This document shows positions 54,433 through 64,000 of a stretch of 64,000 nt of DNA, in pieces. Both the position numbers and the translations under genes were made by a program. The notes beneath the pieces were generated by a model, which ran no database searches, had not been told where the DNA came from, and was given only the letters and a program-made list of their open reading frames with translations. Source of the DNA: Globisporangium splendens (Eukaryota; Oomycota; Peronosporomycetes; Pythiales; Pythiaceae). Each line of letters begins with the position of its first letter. Within the stretch, counting starts at the first letter, position 1. The stretch is taken from positions 186,001 through 250,000 of the forward strand of contig VFIW01000092.1 of NCBI GenBank assembly GCA_006386115.1, read 5' to 3'.

Positions 54433-55382
54433 GTGCTTGCCAAAGGATTTTGTCGCGGCTGTCACGAGCACCAAGACTTGCAGGATGCAGGCGAATTACC
54501 TGCCCATCATCACAAACACGGTGAGAAACACACGGTTAGTTGCTTGGTCTGGATACGAGGAATATGGTACTTGCAATTTTGTTCGTCTTTGTGGAAGAGT
54601 CAACCGCGAAGTGTCGGTGTTGTGAAGCCTCGTGCTGCACTAGAAGAGTGGCTCGTGGTCGGGTACTCGCCCTGGTCCGCTTGTCGCGCCATTTTCGGTG
54701 CACAGTTCATCGAAAATCTCATGCAGCGGCCCGAGTTCCTCAATAGCAACAACAACAGCAGCACTGGCGGCAGTGCGCCATCATTGTCGGCCATGTCGGG
54801 TGGCGCTCAGGTGGTGGAACAGCGCGAGAAGGTGACGCAGGCGATGAAGGAGAGCGAGCAACTGGAGGCCATCTTCAGCCACTGCCGCCACGACAAGTAC
54901 GACGACGTCGAAGTGGTACGTAGCGTTGCCCGTACATGCCTGGGGTGTGGAATTCGATCCATATTCATTGTTCTCGTGTTGCGTCCCGCTTTTTCATGAG
55001 CAGATGCTCAATAGCCCCGACTGGACGCTGCCGATCGACGCCAAGGACATCATGGGCAACACGCTGCTCTCGATCGCGTGCCAGAACAATAACAAACGCA
55101 TCGCGAAGCTGTGCATGCGTCGCGGCGCCGACATCAATACCCAGAACGTACGTACCTTGCGCTTCTTGAGCTCTTTTTGCACCTTGAATCCAACAATCTT
55201 GTGCTTTGCCCCTTTGCTGCCTCTAGCTGAATGGCCAAACCGTGTTGCACTATTGCCACGAGCACGGTTTCCACGATTTGATAGACTACTTGATGGAGAA
55301 AGGCGCCAAGGACGATATTCTGAACGCCGACGGGCTCACATGCTACGAAGGACTGAACAAGGAGACCGTCGATGCGCTGTAA
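54433..55382 (+). CDS. Ankyrin-repeat protein, or C-terminus of the preceding IQ/WW gene
   Basis: Exons 54433-54915, 55004-55147 and 55227-55382 join in phase with GTACGT donors. The first contains a Cys/His cluster (CRGCHEHQDLQDAGELPAHH) that could bind zinc, and an Asn/Ser-rich linker. The last two encode ankyrin repeats (DIMGNTLLSIACQNNNKRIA; GADINTQNLNGQTVLHYCHE; GAKDDILNADGLT). No convincing start codon is visible, and the reading phase equals that of the IQ/WW frame, with an out-of-phase segment of about 200 bp between them (54200-54420). A single gene of roughly 1,750 residues with either two compensating indels or unrecognised introns is as likely as two genes. Confidence 0.6.
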
Positions 55383-55428
55383 TCAATAGAAGACAGCAGA
55401 CTCATGTTGTTCGCATTCGCCGTACCCA

Positions 55429-57232
55429 TTAGTTGTTAAAGTAGTGCAGCACATGCAGCAAAATGGAAAAGCCCGCATAGAAGCAAAAGATCATGAACCC
55501 ATAGCCACTTCCGATGTTTTGCGTCTGCTCCAGAATCCGATTGCTCTACAAAGACACAGCGTCAACGAAGCTCAGTATTTGACGCTAGAGCCATAGAGCA
55601 ACGTCTTTTGTGTGTAAAGTATCAGAAACTTACCTGGGAGACATTGGTTTTCGTCTCGGTCGCGTGCTGATGAATCATCTCGATGTCAGCCTGCTGCTCC
55701 ATGATCTTGTCCGCGAATTGACTCATCAGATTCGAGATCTCGCTCATCTTCGACTCCATGTTTCTGCGGAAGCACGCAAAATCATACCAATCACGCGTCA
55801 GTTGGATTTGTTGTTGCACTTTGAGCGAGTAGCAACATGTTGTCACAACTGTGTTGTTTATGATATCATCGTACTTGGCATCTTCTAGGTTTTCGAGGAA
55901 ATGGCGGTGCAGCTGGAGATTCTCCACTCGGAAGCGGCGCTCCTGCTCTTCTGTGAGCTCCATGTCGTCACTTTGCGACGCAAACACCGGTGCTTGCTGC
56001 ATACACGAAAGGGGGTCAATTGTTTTAATATAAGTTCACAAGCCGAAATCACAATGTGATGATGAATACGAACCTGAATCACAGGTTTCTTTGAGGCAGT
56101 CTTGGCCACCAGCGGAGTCTTCTCGGAAGCCGGAGTGGGCTGTGTACTCAACGATGGGGTCAGAACTGGAGCCGAATCTGCCTTTGGTGCTGGTTTCGCC
56201 GTTGTTGGCGGCTTCTCTTCTCCTCGTGGGAGTTTGTCTTCAAGTGACGATAGCTCCGATCGCACTTCTTCAGGAAGCAGACTACGCGTATACAAACAGA
56301 AGAAACTTGAGTTTGGGACCAAACACATTACGCACAGCTTATCAGAGGAGGAGGTGCAAGATGCTACCGCGAGGAAAGCAGGAATGGCTGGTCAAAACGG
56401 CGCTTCTGCATGCGCTTCGTCGCATTCGCGATGCTTTTCAAGCGCTGTCAACAAATGCAATCAATTCCCCATTAGCATACCATAATATATGCACTTTAAC
56501 AGGATTCGAGGCTTGGATGCATACCTCTAATAAATACGTCACCACTTCCTTCTGGTGTTCCACCTGTGAAGCAGGAGCACCTACATACACATAGAGTCCC
56601 ATAAAACTCACGATAGGTCGTCAGTAAGAGCTCATCGTAAGTCCACAGAGTCGAAGAAAATGGCAAAGATCGATCACGTACGGCTGTTCGACGCAATGTC
56701 GTTGAGCGCATCGATTTTCTCGCTGCAGTTTTTCACGAGCTCCGTAAAGTCCTGCGTGCAAAGCGCCACATCACATGTTAATGTGACGCCTATTTCGTTC
56801 CACACACTCAGCATTTTGTCGCATGAAGGCACACACACCGTATCGAACTCGTCTTTCTCCGCCTCGCTCATCTTGGCGCCTTTCATGCGGATGAAGTGCT
56901 TTGGACGAAGGTACTTTGGGCGGATCTCGCGCAGCAGCTCCTCCATCGTGGCCAGGCTCTTCGCCTGCAGCATACAGAAAATAACAACAGCAGCAACGAA
57001 TGAGCATCAACACATAGATCCCATTTTCACAGAAACTCGTGTCGTTCATATTCAGACGACGAGCGTGTCTCCAACATACCAGCTCGACTGCTTCCAGGTC
57101 AAACGCCGACGGATTCCCATGCATCTGACGCTTCTGTTGCTGCTTCTTACTGCGGACACCGCCGCCACTGGCAGCCTGCAGCGCCGCAACGCTCTCCTCG
57201 AACTCGCGCGTGAGATCGCGGCGCACGCCCAT
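55429..57232 (-). CDS. Syntaxin-18-like Qa-SNARE
   Basis: Many short exons on the minus strand: 57232-57080, 56964-56839, 56751-56682, 56563-56525, 56444-56368, 56281-56074, 55996-55875, 55763-55634 and 55545-55429. All phases agree except the junction between the third and fourth, where another small exon (about 56620-56638) may be missing. The N-terminal part has KPKHFIRMKGAKMSE-like helical sequence. A linker rich in Pro/Thr follows, then the SNARE helix (MESKMSEISNLMSQFADKIMEQQ... to TNVSQSNRILEQ) and a C-terminal membrane anchor (FMIFCFYAGFSILLHVL) ending in YFNN. The EEQ...EN..L anchor before the SNARE helix and short tail fit the syntaxin 18/Ufe1 group, which acts in Golgi-to-ER retrograde fusion. 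Assignment to syntaxin 18 rather than another Qa class is moderately sure. Confidence 0.75.
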
Positions 57233-57546
57233 TTTCCCACACTTGCTGTATTGCTTGCATTCAGCTCAGATCTCTCTTTGCAAACTCAGATAGAGCTCAC
57301 TAATTGGACAAAACGTTTTCTATTATAACCAACCGGTTGGACTGCATGCTCAACAGCCAATTACATTCGCAATAATAGCGTCAATTATATGCATTTTCAA
57401 CCAATCCACAGATATAATACGCCTCCAGTTCAATCGCACAGCTCTCAATAACCAACGTTGGTTTGATTGTCCGATTGAATCTGCATTTTGGCGGCACAAA
57501 CTGGAAGGGGGCCAACAAAGGCTGGCAAAGAGCACATACAGCGAAG
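57233..57546. promoter_or_regulatory. Divergent promoter region of the syntaxin-18-like and Cdc73 genes
   Basis: 314 bp between the two divergent start codons, AT-rich in the middle (about 57300-57420). Promoter role is inferred from position only. Confidence 0.4.
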
Positions 57547-59213
57547 ATGGCGGCGACCCCCATGGCGGTGCTGCAGGACCTGCGCGAGCACCTGATCAAG
57601 GGCAAGAGCGTGCGCGTGGAGGGCGACGACCTCGTGCTCGCGGACCTGAACGGCGACGCGCTCAAGACGTTCCCCAAGCACACGCCCACAGCGTACCACT
57701 CGAAGAACTCGCCCGACAAAAAGTACGACATGCTCGCCGTGTACACGTGCTACGCGCACGCGGCGCTCACCTTCAGCGACTACGTGCTGCGTTGCCGCAC
57801 GGAGAAGGCGACGGTGGTGTCCACGGTCGACAAGAAGGACCTCATCGCGTTCCTCAAGGGTGACATCGAGACGTCGCCGCAGATCCTCGGCGAAGACGGA
57901 AAGCCGACGGCGTCGGACGCTGCAAAGACGACGACGAGCAGTGGATCCAAGGGCGATGCTAGGGCTAATGGATCGCACCGTCACGAGAAGAAAGACGCTG
58001 CGAGCGAGTCTGTGAAGAAACGGAAGTTGGCGCACGATGCGAAAGAAGGCGATCGGCACAAGGACCACAAGCGGTACGTGGAATACTAATTTGTTTATCA
58101 GATGCTTTGCTTCTATGTGGTGGTACTGATGCCGTTGGTTGCCACGAATCTTGTGCTAGTAGTGAATCCCAGAAAGCAGCAGGAGACGCAGCCAGTTCCA
58201 GTAGCAGTATGCTATCCACGGCGGACAGTGTGATCAAGCGGATCTTGGACCGCGAGTGCACTTTCCGGAATCGCACGACCGTGCTGAATGCGAGCAAGAA
58301 GACGTTTGAGAACGTGCTCAAGATGATCGAGGTCGTGAACGCGGAGACCAAGGAGAAGATCGAAAAGGCGTCCAAGACCTCGCTGCTGGCGCCGACCAGT
58401 GTGGTGCGCAAGGAGCAGCTCCCGCTGTCCCGAATGGTCAAGGAGAAGATCCCAGGCACCCCGATCATTGTCGTTCCGGCCGGTTTCTCGGATCTCTTCA
58501 CGATGCTCAATGTGAAAGACTTTTTGGAGGACGGCGTGTACATTCCGAACATGCAGAAGAAAGCCGAGGGATGCCGCAAGGCGCAGTCGATCATCTTGCA
58601 GCACGAAGAAGAAGGCGAGACGTACACGTTCAAGATCGTCGACAGCGTCGCGCGTTTCCGCGACAAGGACTGGTGCGTGCCTCATGTCAGTTTCTTTCGT
58701 GGCTTTGTGCAGTTTACTAATGTGTATGCGATGTCAATTGCTTGGGTTCTCTCTTTCTTGCTTTTAGGCGCTGCGTTGTTGCTGTCATTGCGTCTGGTCA
58801 ATCCTGGCAGTTCAAGGGCTGGAAGTGGAACTTTCCATTAGAAGTGTTCAAGAAAGGTACCTTTGATGGACAAATGTGCGTGAACCTGCGTCATGGGCGA
58901 CGTTCTCACTGTATTCGTACTTTATTCCGTGCTGTGCTTAGTGTGTGGCATTCACATCTACAACCAAGGCGCCCAGCTCAGTGAAGAGATCAAGCAGTGG
59001 GATGTCAAGATCCTTATGGTACGTTGATTGGTTAACATCACGTGACGTGAATGATTCTTGGTGGCGAGCACTTTCTTAGCTTGCGGTGATTTACTAATGG
59101 TCTTTGCTAATGCCAACCTATAGATCCATCCTGACAAACGGCACTTGGACAAAGTAGCAGCGAAAGAGTTCTGGAGCCACTTGTTCGCGTTCCTGAAGCT
59201 GAAGCTGCAGTAG
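57547..59213 (+). CDS. CDC73: Cdc73/parafibromin, subunit of the Paf1 complex
   Basis: Five exons: 57547-58073, 58160-58672, 58768-58856, 58942-59018 and 59124-59213; all phases agree, giving about 431 residues. The start ATG (57547) gives MAATPMAVLQDLREHLIKG. The C-terminal half is the characteristic Ras-like Cdc73 domain: PIIVVPAGFSDLFTMLNVKDFL, then DKDWRCVVAVIASGQSWQFKGW spanning an intron, and KRHLDKVAAKEFWSHLFAFL at the end. The middle is Lys-rich with a probable nuclear signal (KKRKL). Paf1 complex members travel with RNA polymerase II and promote H2B ubiquitylation and H3 methylation. The length is similar to yeast Cdc73 and shorter than human parafibromin. Confidence 0.93.
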
Positions 59214-60139
59214 GAAGCTTTCGCTCCGCTCTATCGTTTTCGTGCAGGACTAGTTTGAAAGAGGTCGTCGAGGTATGCGAAACACACACAAATATATAAC
59301 CAGCGAGCAAGGCATTTTCAAATGGACGATTTGCAAGCAGGTAGCAAACTACAACAACAGCAAACATTGGCCTCATGATGACAACGTGTGGCGCTTGATT
59401 ATGTTTGGATCACGATTCGCTAACCTGTGGTGCTAATTTGCGAGGAATCAAAAGCTGCTCCAAGTCTCGCGTACCCTCGAGGTATTTCAAGTTGCTTCGA
59501 GGCGAATGGGTTTGCTGTGTTTATATTACTGGCATCCGTTTTCGATCGCATTTCAAGCCAATCTTTAAATACTTGCTTTTGAGCACAGCGAAGAAGAAAA
59601 AAAGCCGAGTGCAGCGGAATCGCTACTGAAAATAGCCCCATGACCTTGCCGCGCTGCGGCTGCCACAATGGATGCCTGCGCGGGGCTTTGGCTGGATCAG
59701 TTACAGAGGCAACAACAGCGAATAGAGACAAGCGCCGCGCTGCAAGTGCATGCTAGAGAAGTCGCGGTGGCCGTTTTGTGCTGTGAGAGCCTAATTAAGT
59801 TTACGGAGCGTGCAGGTTCAAGATGAGACAGCGGTGCATCGGGAGCGCGCTCATCTGAATCATCAGCCAGGCGAGCGAAGATTGAAAGCGGGGTGCGGCT
59901 GTCTGTGCACGATCAGTGAATGGAACGCGACCTCGTCCTCTACTAGAACCTACGCGATGCTGTCCAAACAATATCAACAACGGTGAGCAGTTGGCAGACT
60001 TTGTTACAAAGCTGTCGACTGCATTCAAGGCAAACTGGCGCTCCGAAATCGCAAAGCTAAACACAGCGACCATTTTGTAGCCGTGACGACCGAGGAAGAG
60101 GAACAAGCGAGCAGGGCTGACAAGAAGCACGTTCATAAC
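59214..60139. other. Intergenic region, no gene seen
   Basis: 0.9 kb between two plus-strand genes. No frame is protein-like. A TTTTGTAG acceptor-like site at 60080 precedes an open GTG ACG ACC stretch, so the next gene may have an upstream exon here. Confidence 0.35.
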
Positions 60140-61791
60140 ATGCCGTCGAGTATCACGAATGAAACTGGTAGTAATAGGGAAGCGAACAAGCAGGTTAATC
60201 CGATTTCCTCGTCGTCGTCCGTGCCTGGCTCGTCAGCGAATGATGGTCCAGCTCCGGTTCTCAAGACGGTGGCCACGCTTTCAAACCTGACAGGCTCCAA
60301 GAGCTTCAATAAAGTCGCCCCCGAAGACCTGGTCGTGGCTCCACCAGCAACCCCGCAACAAAAAGTGTTCGCCTTCCTTGAAAACAAGTACGTGAGCTCG
60401 TTCTTGACGCTGTGCACGATTTTCGCGCTGTTTGGCGATGACATCCGCGTGAGTTTTTGCCCAAAAGCGCGGATACGACGATCTACAACCTGCTCTTCGT
60501 TTGCTTCATTTTCTTCTCGATGGAATTGATTCTCGGTGTGTACGGCCGACCAAATTACTTCAATCGAGGACTGGGCTTCGCGCTCTATCTCGATCTCGTG
60601 TCAACGCTCTCAGTTATCCCGGATGTCGACTGGATCTGGTCCCACGTGATCGGAACGACGTCCTCAGGGAGCACGAGCTCCAGCCAGACGGCTGCGCTGA
60701 AAGCTGGTCGAGCGTCACGTGCAGGAACAAAAGCCGGTCGAATCGTGCGGCTGTTCCGAATGCTGCGTATCCTCCGCGTGCTCAAGAAGGACAAGAATGC
60801 CGAGGTGAAAACGGTCGAGATCTCTGAACCGTCCAAGATCGGCAAAGTGCTGGCCGAGAAGACCACGCGACGGCTGATTATATTGGTGTTACTCATCATC
60901 ATCGCCTCGCTGATCATTGATGGTACCGTGGATCTAACCCAAGACGACTTCCAGGTTTCGCAGCTCGAGCGTCTCCATCGATACACACAGGACTACAACC
61001 AGTCCGGTGAAATCTCGGAGGAGCACGTCAAGAAAATGGTCGAGCAATACGTCCGCGACTGCAATGGCTTGATCATCGAGATGCACATCACGAACGTGGA
61101 CGACGCAAAGCTGAAGGAATGGCTCTACGGCGTCAAATTTCAGCAACTGGACAGCGACGAGACTGACTGGGTTGCTTCGTCCTCGTTCTCTCTGGATGTG
61201 AACCCCAAGACTGGGTGGACGGCAGCAAAGTATTTAGTGGACGATCCCGAAGGTGCGATCGGATCGAAGTACAAAATCGACGCGTCGTACCTTTCGCCAA
61301 ACATGAACATGGCAGCTCGCTTGGAAGCTGCCACGGGTCAATTCGATGTCCCCATGCTGCTCTCGGAGTGGTTTGTCGATGAACTTTCCGTCGAAGCATG
61401 GCGCTTTTGTCGGAAGATCGATCGCGTCGCCGTCAAAGGCAGTGAGATCCCGATGGATCTGTGGACATTCGACATTGGTCATTACCCTACGGAAGGCGTG
61501 CCTCCTATCATCATCGAGAGCAAGCAGATGGCCGTCGAGTTTGCAGTCGACCCTATCTACAAGACACTGCAAGAAGGGATCCCGAAAGCGTTTTTTGAGA
61601 ATTTCCACGAAGGCATCGGCGCATATTTCGGCAGCAAGTGGGATCACGCCAGGCAGAAATTGAATGCTGCCAACCAGATCTGGGAAGACGGACCGACGAA
61701 AGTGGTGCTGAAGGTCATGGAGACCGAGAGCAAGGGCACGTTTACAGCGCCGTCCTGGTGGAAAGGATTCCGCCAGCTCATCGAGAAGTAA
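60140..61791 (+). CDS. Voltage-sensor-like membrane protein with partial class III cyclase homology domain
   Basis: The frame from ATG 60140 runs through a disordered N-terminus and a first helix (FLTLCTIFALFGDDIR). At a T-run near 60453-60457 the phase shifts, and the protein continues with helices S2-S4: LLFVCFIFFSMELILGVYG, then ALYLDLVSTLSVIP, then an Arg-rich S4-like segment (RLFRMLRILRVLKK). A fifth helix (LIILVLLIIIASLII) follows, but no pore loop. The soluble part contains YLSPNMNMAARLEAATGQ, the N...R block of class III nucleotide cyclases, followed by a family-typical tail. The first half of the cyclase fold, with the two metal-binding Asp residues, is not recognisable. Channel-cyclase fusions are known from alveolates and occur in oomycetes; this copy is probably catalytically inert or works with a partner. 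Confidence 0.7.
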
Positions 61792-62205
61792 TACGTAGAT
61801 TACGGCTCCGCGTTCATCGCAGAAACCACCCAAGCGTTCGTCGTGAATTCACCCCACGCGTTTGCTGCTAGAGTAGCAGTCGCCTATATACACATCAGAG
61901 AAGAAATACAAAGGATACGATACCGTCAAAGTCGTGCGCTGATCGCCTCCCAATGCCTGAGCTCTTCACTGCTGATCTTGAGTGGTTGGACGGATCGAGA
62001 CTGGATATGCGCAGCGCACACGGTACACGAATTTTGGTTTTGACATGACACCCCGTGAGCATTGAATTTGCTTTCTTCTCCAAGTTTTTCTTCCTCTGCT
62101 CAAGATCTTCAGCGCAGGATAACAACCTCTTGTATATGGCCATCTTTGAATACAAAACACCTAGAAAGCAGCTTCTTGGTTCGTTCGCTTGTTCAGCATG
62201 TTTGC
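61792..62205. other. Convergent 3' flanks
   Basis: Between the 3' ends of the cyclase-homology gene and the ICE2-like gene. No coding or RNA feature was recognised. Confidence 0.4.
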
Positions 62206-64000
62206 TCATCCAGCTGACCGATCGATTCCGTTGCGCTGGTCGCGATTTTTCTTCTTGAATCGCTTTCTTTTTGCGCGTTCATCGTGAACCACTTTGTCGG
62301 CAATCCGCTCCGCGACTTCATGAATCGTCAGGTGAGGCAGCAGACACTCCCCTTTTGGTTTCGGGCATCGCACCGGCGCGTGTGGGTTCGACGGATCCAG
62401 CGACCTTGCATCCTGGCAAAGCGGGAACTTCGGCTTCATCCAACTAGGTTGAAACCTACCTTTCGCCAGCGGTAGCTCCACACTTTTCACGATCTTCACA
62501 ATCTTGCTATAATCTTCAAACTGCCAGTACAAATTCGACGATCGCGACGGACGGAGATGAACCGCATCACAGCCGCCCGTATCCCCTGCTGCTAGTGTCG
62601 GGCAAACACCATCGAGGAAAAACGGGAGACAGTATGTGCCTGTACGAAAGGTGTACGGGATGCGACCTGGAACATACGTCCACTTCGGTAACACGTATTC
62701 ATAGTCACCGCTGGAGACCCGCTTGCCACCGATAAACTGGAACAGGTCTATGCGAGTGCCCTCCCCGTTCACAGATTCGTCGGCAATGTTGCTGTCACTG
62801 CCACCGCCGCCTGATGCAGCCATGAGCAACTCAACGTCGCCAGTTTTCGAGTCGGAGGATGGAGATCTGAGCAAATAATTCCCCACTGGAACACTGCAGG
62901 TAGCTGCGAAGATCTCATTTACAAACTGGAAGTGCTCGGTTGGCCTAATCACATGACAAATGATTCACGGTAAGCATAAAGCATGAGCTCATTGCACCAA
63001 AACCATCCACTCAACAACTCAGTTTAATGCAAAATAAAAGCATGCGACGTACTCGAACCACTCTGGGCTATGGTAGCCATCACGGCCGTACACCAGCGAC
63101 GCCAGCGAGTGCGTTTCCCATGTTTCCACGACGCTCGATTCTGGGTTAAGCCGTCCGATCAGCACTGTTGAACTCCCTCGCAACCAGGAATGCAGCCAGA
63201 AACGGCGTCTCTCACTCGGAGTGATCTGTTCTTCAACGCCAAGGTACTTGTAGTCAGGTTTGACGAACACACTCACAGGACGACTTTTGTTCTCAGGAGG
63301 CACACTGCTTGACTGCGCTTCGTCTCCGCCTTTCTTCATGGAAGCCAATAGGGCATGCACAGTGAACCGCACAAGAATGCGTCTTCCGCCGAGTTCCCAT
63401 ACGTGATATGCGACTTTCCCTTGAGCGGCACTAGAATCACGTGGAGTTTGTGATACCCCTTCATTTGCATCCATTGCTTTTGCCTACAGCACCGCGCTCA
63501 CACGGTCAGAAAAAGTTGAGGAGATAGACAAACGACTCACAGCTAGTTCACCGACTTACCCGCAGCGTGCTCAGGATATGCGCTCGGCCGGCACTACTCA
63601 TCTTCTCGCGTGCTCCAACAACTTCAGCTGGTAGTGGTTTGTCAAAGTACACGTGTTTCTTGCTTGAGCCCTTCGCATTGACAAACACTCGACTTTTAAT
63701 GGGGATGATCCATTGCCGGTGGAGCTGCGCAAAAGAGACACATGCAACGGCACAATGTCAGTATGAACAAGTTCCAAGTCAAGAGTTCTAGAACGGATAT
63801 TGACACAATACCGTGCTCGATTTCTGCTTCTCGATGTCAAATAACGCCAAAAGTGTCGATGAAGACATCGCCATATCACAATCGAACTTCTCCATCAGTT
63901 TCTCGGCGTGGATATCAGCTGAAATCGCATTGCGCGACAAGAAGAACTCGCCAGCATCACTGTCTCCTTCGGCAATGGGCATCTTGGTTTCATTTTCAAG
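62206..64000 (-). CDS. ICE2/NARG2-like little elongation complex subunit, 5' part outside window
   Basis: Exons on the minus strand: window edge to 63812, 63724-63560, 63483-63053 and 62944-62206, with agreeing phases; at least 500 residues. The order LHRQWIIPIKSRVFV...KKHVYFDKPLP, VAYHVWELGGRRILVRFTVHAL, PDYKYLGVEEQITPSERRRFW and LPVGNYLL-like text (SVPVGNYLLR) matches the NARG2_C domain found in ICE2, a subunit of the little elongation complex that supports snRNA transcription by polymerases II and III. The C-terminus is strongly basic (RAKRKRFKKKNR), a likely nuclear signal. An exon is still open at the window edge, so the start and N-terminus are not visible. The assignment rests on remembered domain patterns and is fairly sure. 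Confidence 0.7.

Noticed and set aside
60449..60467. A 19-nt GT...AG intron in the cyclase-homology gene
   Set aside because: Too short, and the skipped residues resemble the loop sequence expected between the first two helices; a one-base loss in the T-run explains the data better.
1..64000. CRISPR arrays, tRNA or rRNA genes, and RxLR or Crinkler effector genes
   Set aside because: I looked for regular short repeats, tRNA arms and N-terminal signal plus RxLR/LFLAK motifs and found none that held up; an exhaustive computed search was not possible.

Overview
The window looks like a chromosomal segment of an oomycete (Peronosporales/Pythiales type, Phytophthora-like; the species cannot be named from this sequence). 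The evidence is compact genes with short GTRNGT-type introns, a full-size PDR-type ABC transporter, a secreted GH81 endo-1,3-beta-glucanase, stramenopile-type proteins of unknown function, a channel/cyclase-homology protein, and nested Ty3/gypsy chromoviruses. There are no bacterial features, no CRISPR array, and I found no tRNA or rRNA gene.

Layout. 1-2675 is the 3' part of the ABC transporter. 3009-16509 is a transposon block: a LINE RNase H scrap, a plus-strand gypsy element truncated inside RNase H, an almost complete minus-strand chromovirus with both LTRs (7591-15241), and the gag and 5' LTR of a third, related minus-strand element. 16510-19312 is gene-poor, with a foldback hairpin and a possible sugar-transporter fragment. 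19313-31282 is conserved housekeeping: GH81 glucanase (-), the largest subunit of RNA polymerase III (-, four coding exons), and an ABC-class ATPase (+, six exons) that shares a divergent promoter with it.

31659-49492 is dominated by a very large inverted repeat. Two 4,857-bp arms (32689-37545 and 44636-49492) are mirror copies; I noticed three substitutions between them and no indel. They flank a 7,090-bp spacer with three genes: a small stramenopile protein, a zinc-finger/Qbc-SNARE protein and a coiled-coil protein. The arms begin inside the 3' end of a membrane-protein gene, carry a displaced copy of one exon of the neighbouring ATPase gene, and are built from three degenerate rounds of a common repeat unit.

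49841-64000 is gene-dense again: a long IQ/WW protein with in-frame stops that runs into an ankyrin protein (+), a syntaxin-18-like SNARE (-), the Paf1-complex subunit Cdc73 (+, divergent promoter with the SNARE), a voltage-sensor/cyclase-homology protein (+), and a little-elongation-complex ICE2/NARG2-like protein (-) that runs off the window edge. RPC1, Cdc73 and the ICE2-like protein are all parts of the nuclear transcription machinery, and two SNAREs lie about 14 kb apart, but nothing shows that these groupings are functional.

Several otherwise conserved frames are broken by single-base shifts. This could be gene decay or residual sequencing indels, and it limits confidence in the affected models. 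Exon coordinates were derived by eye from splice sites, phase and protein continuity, without transcript data.
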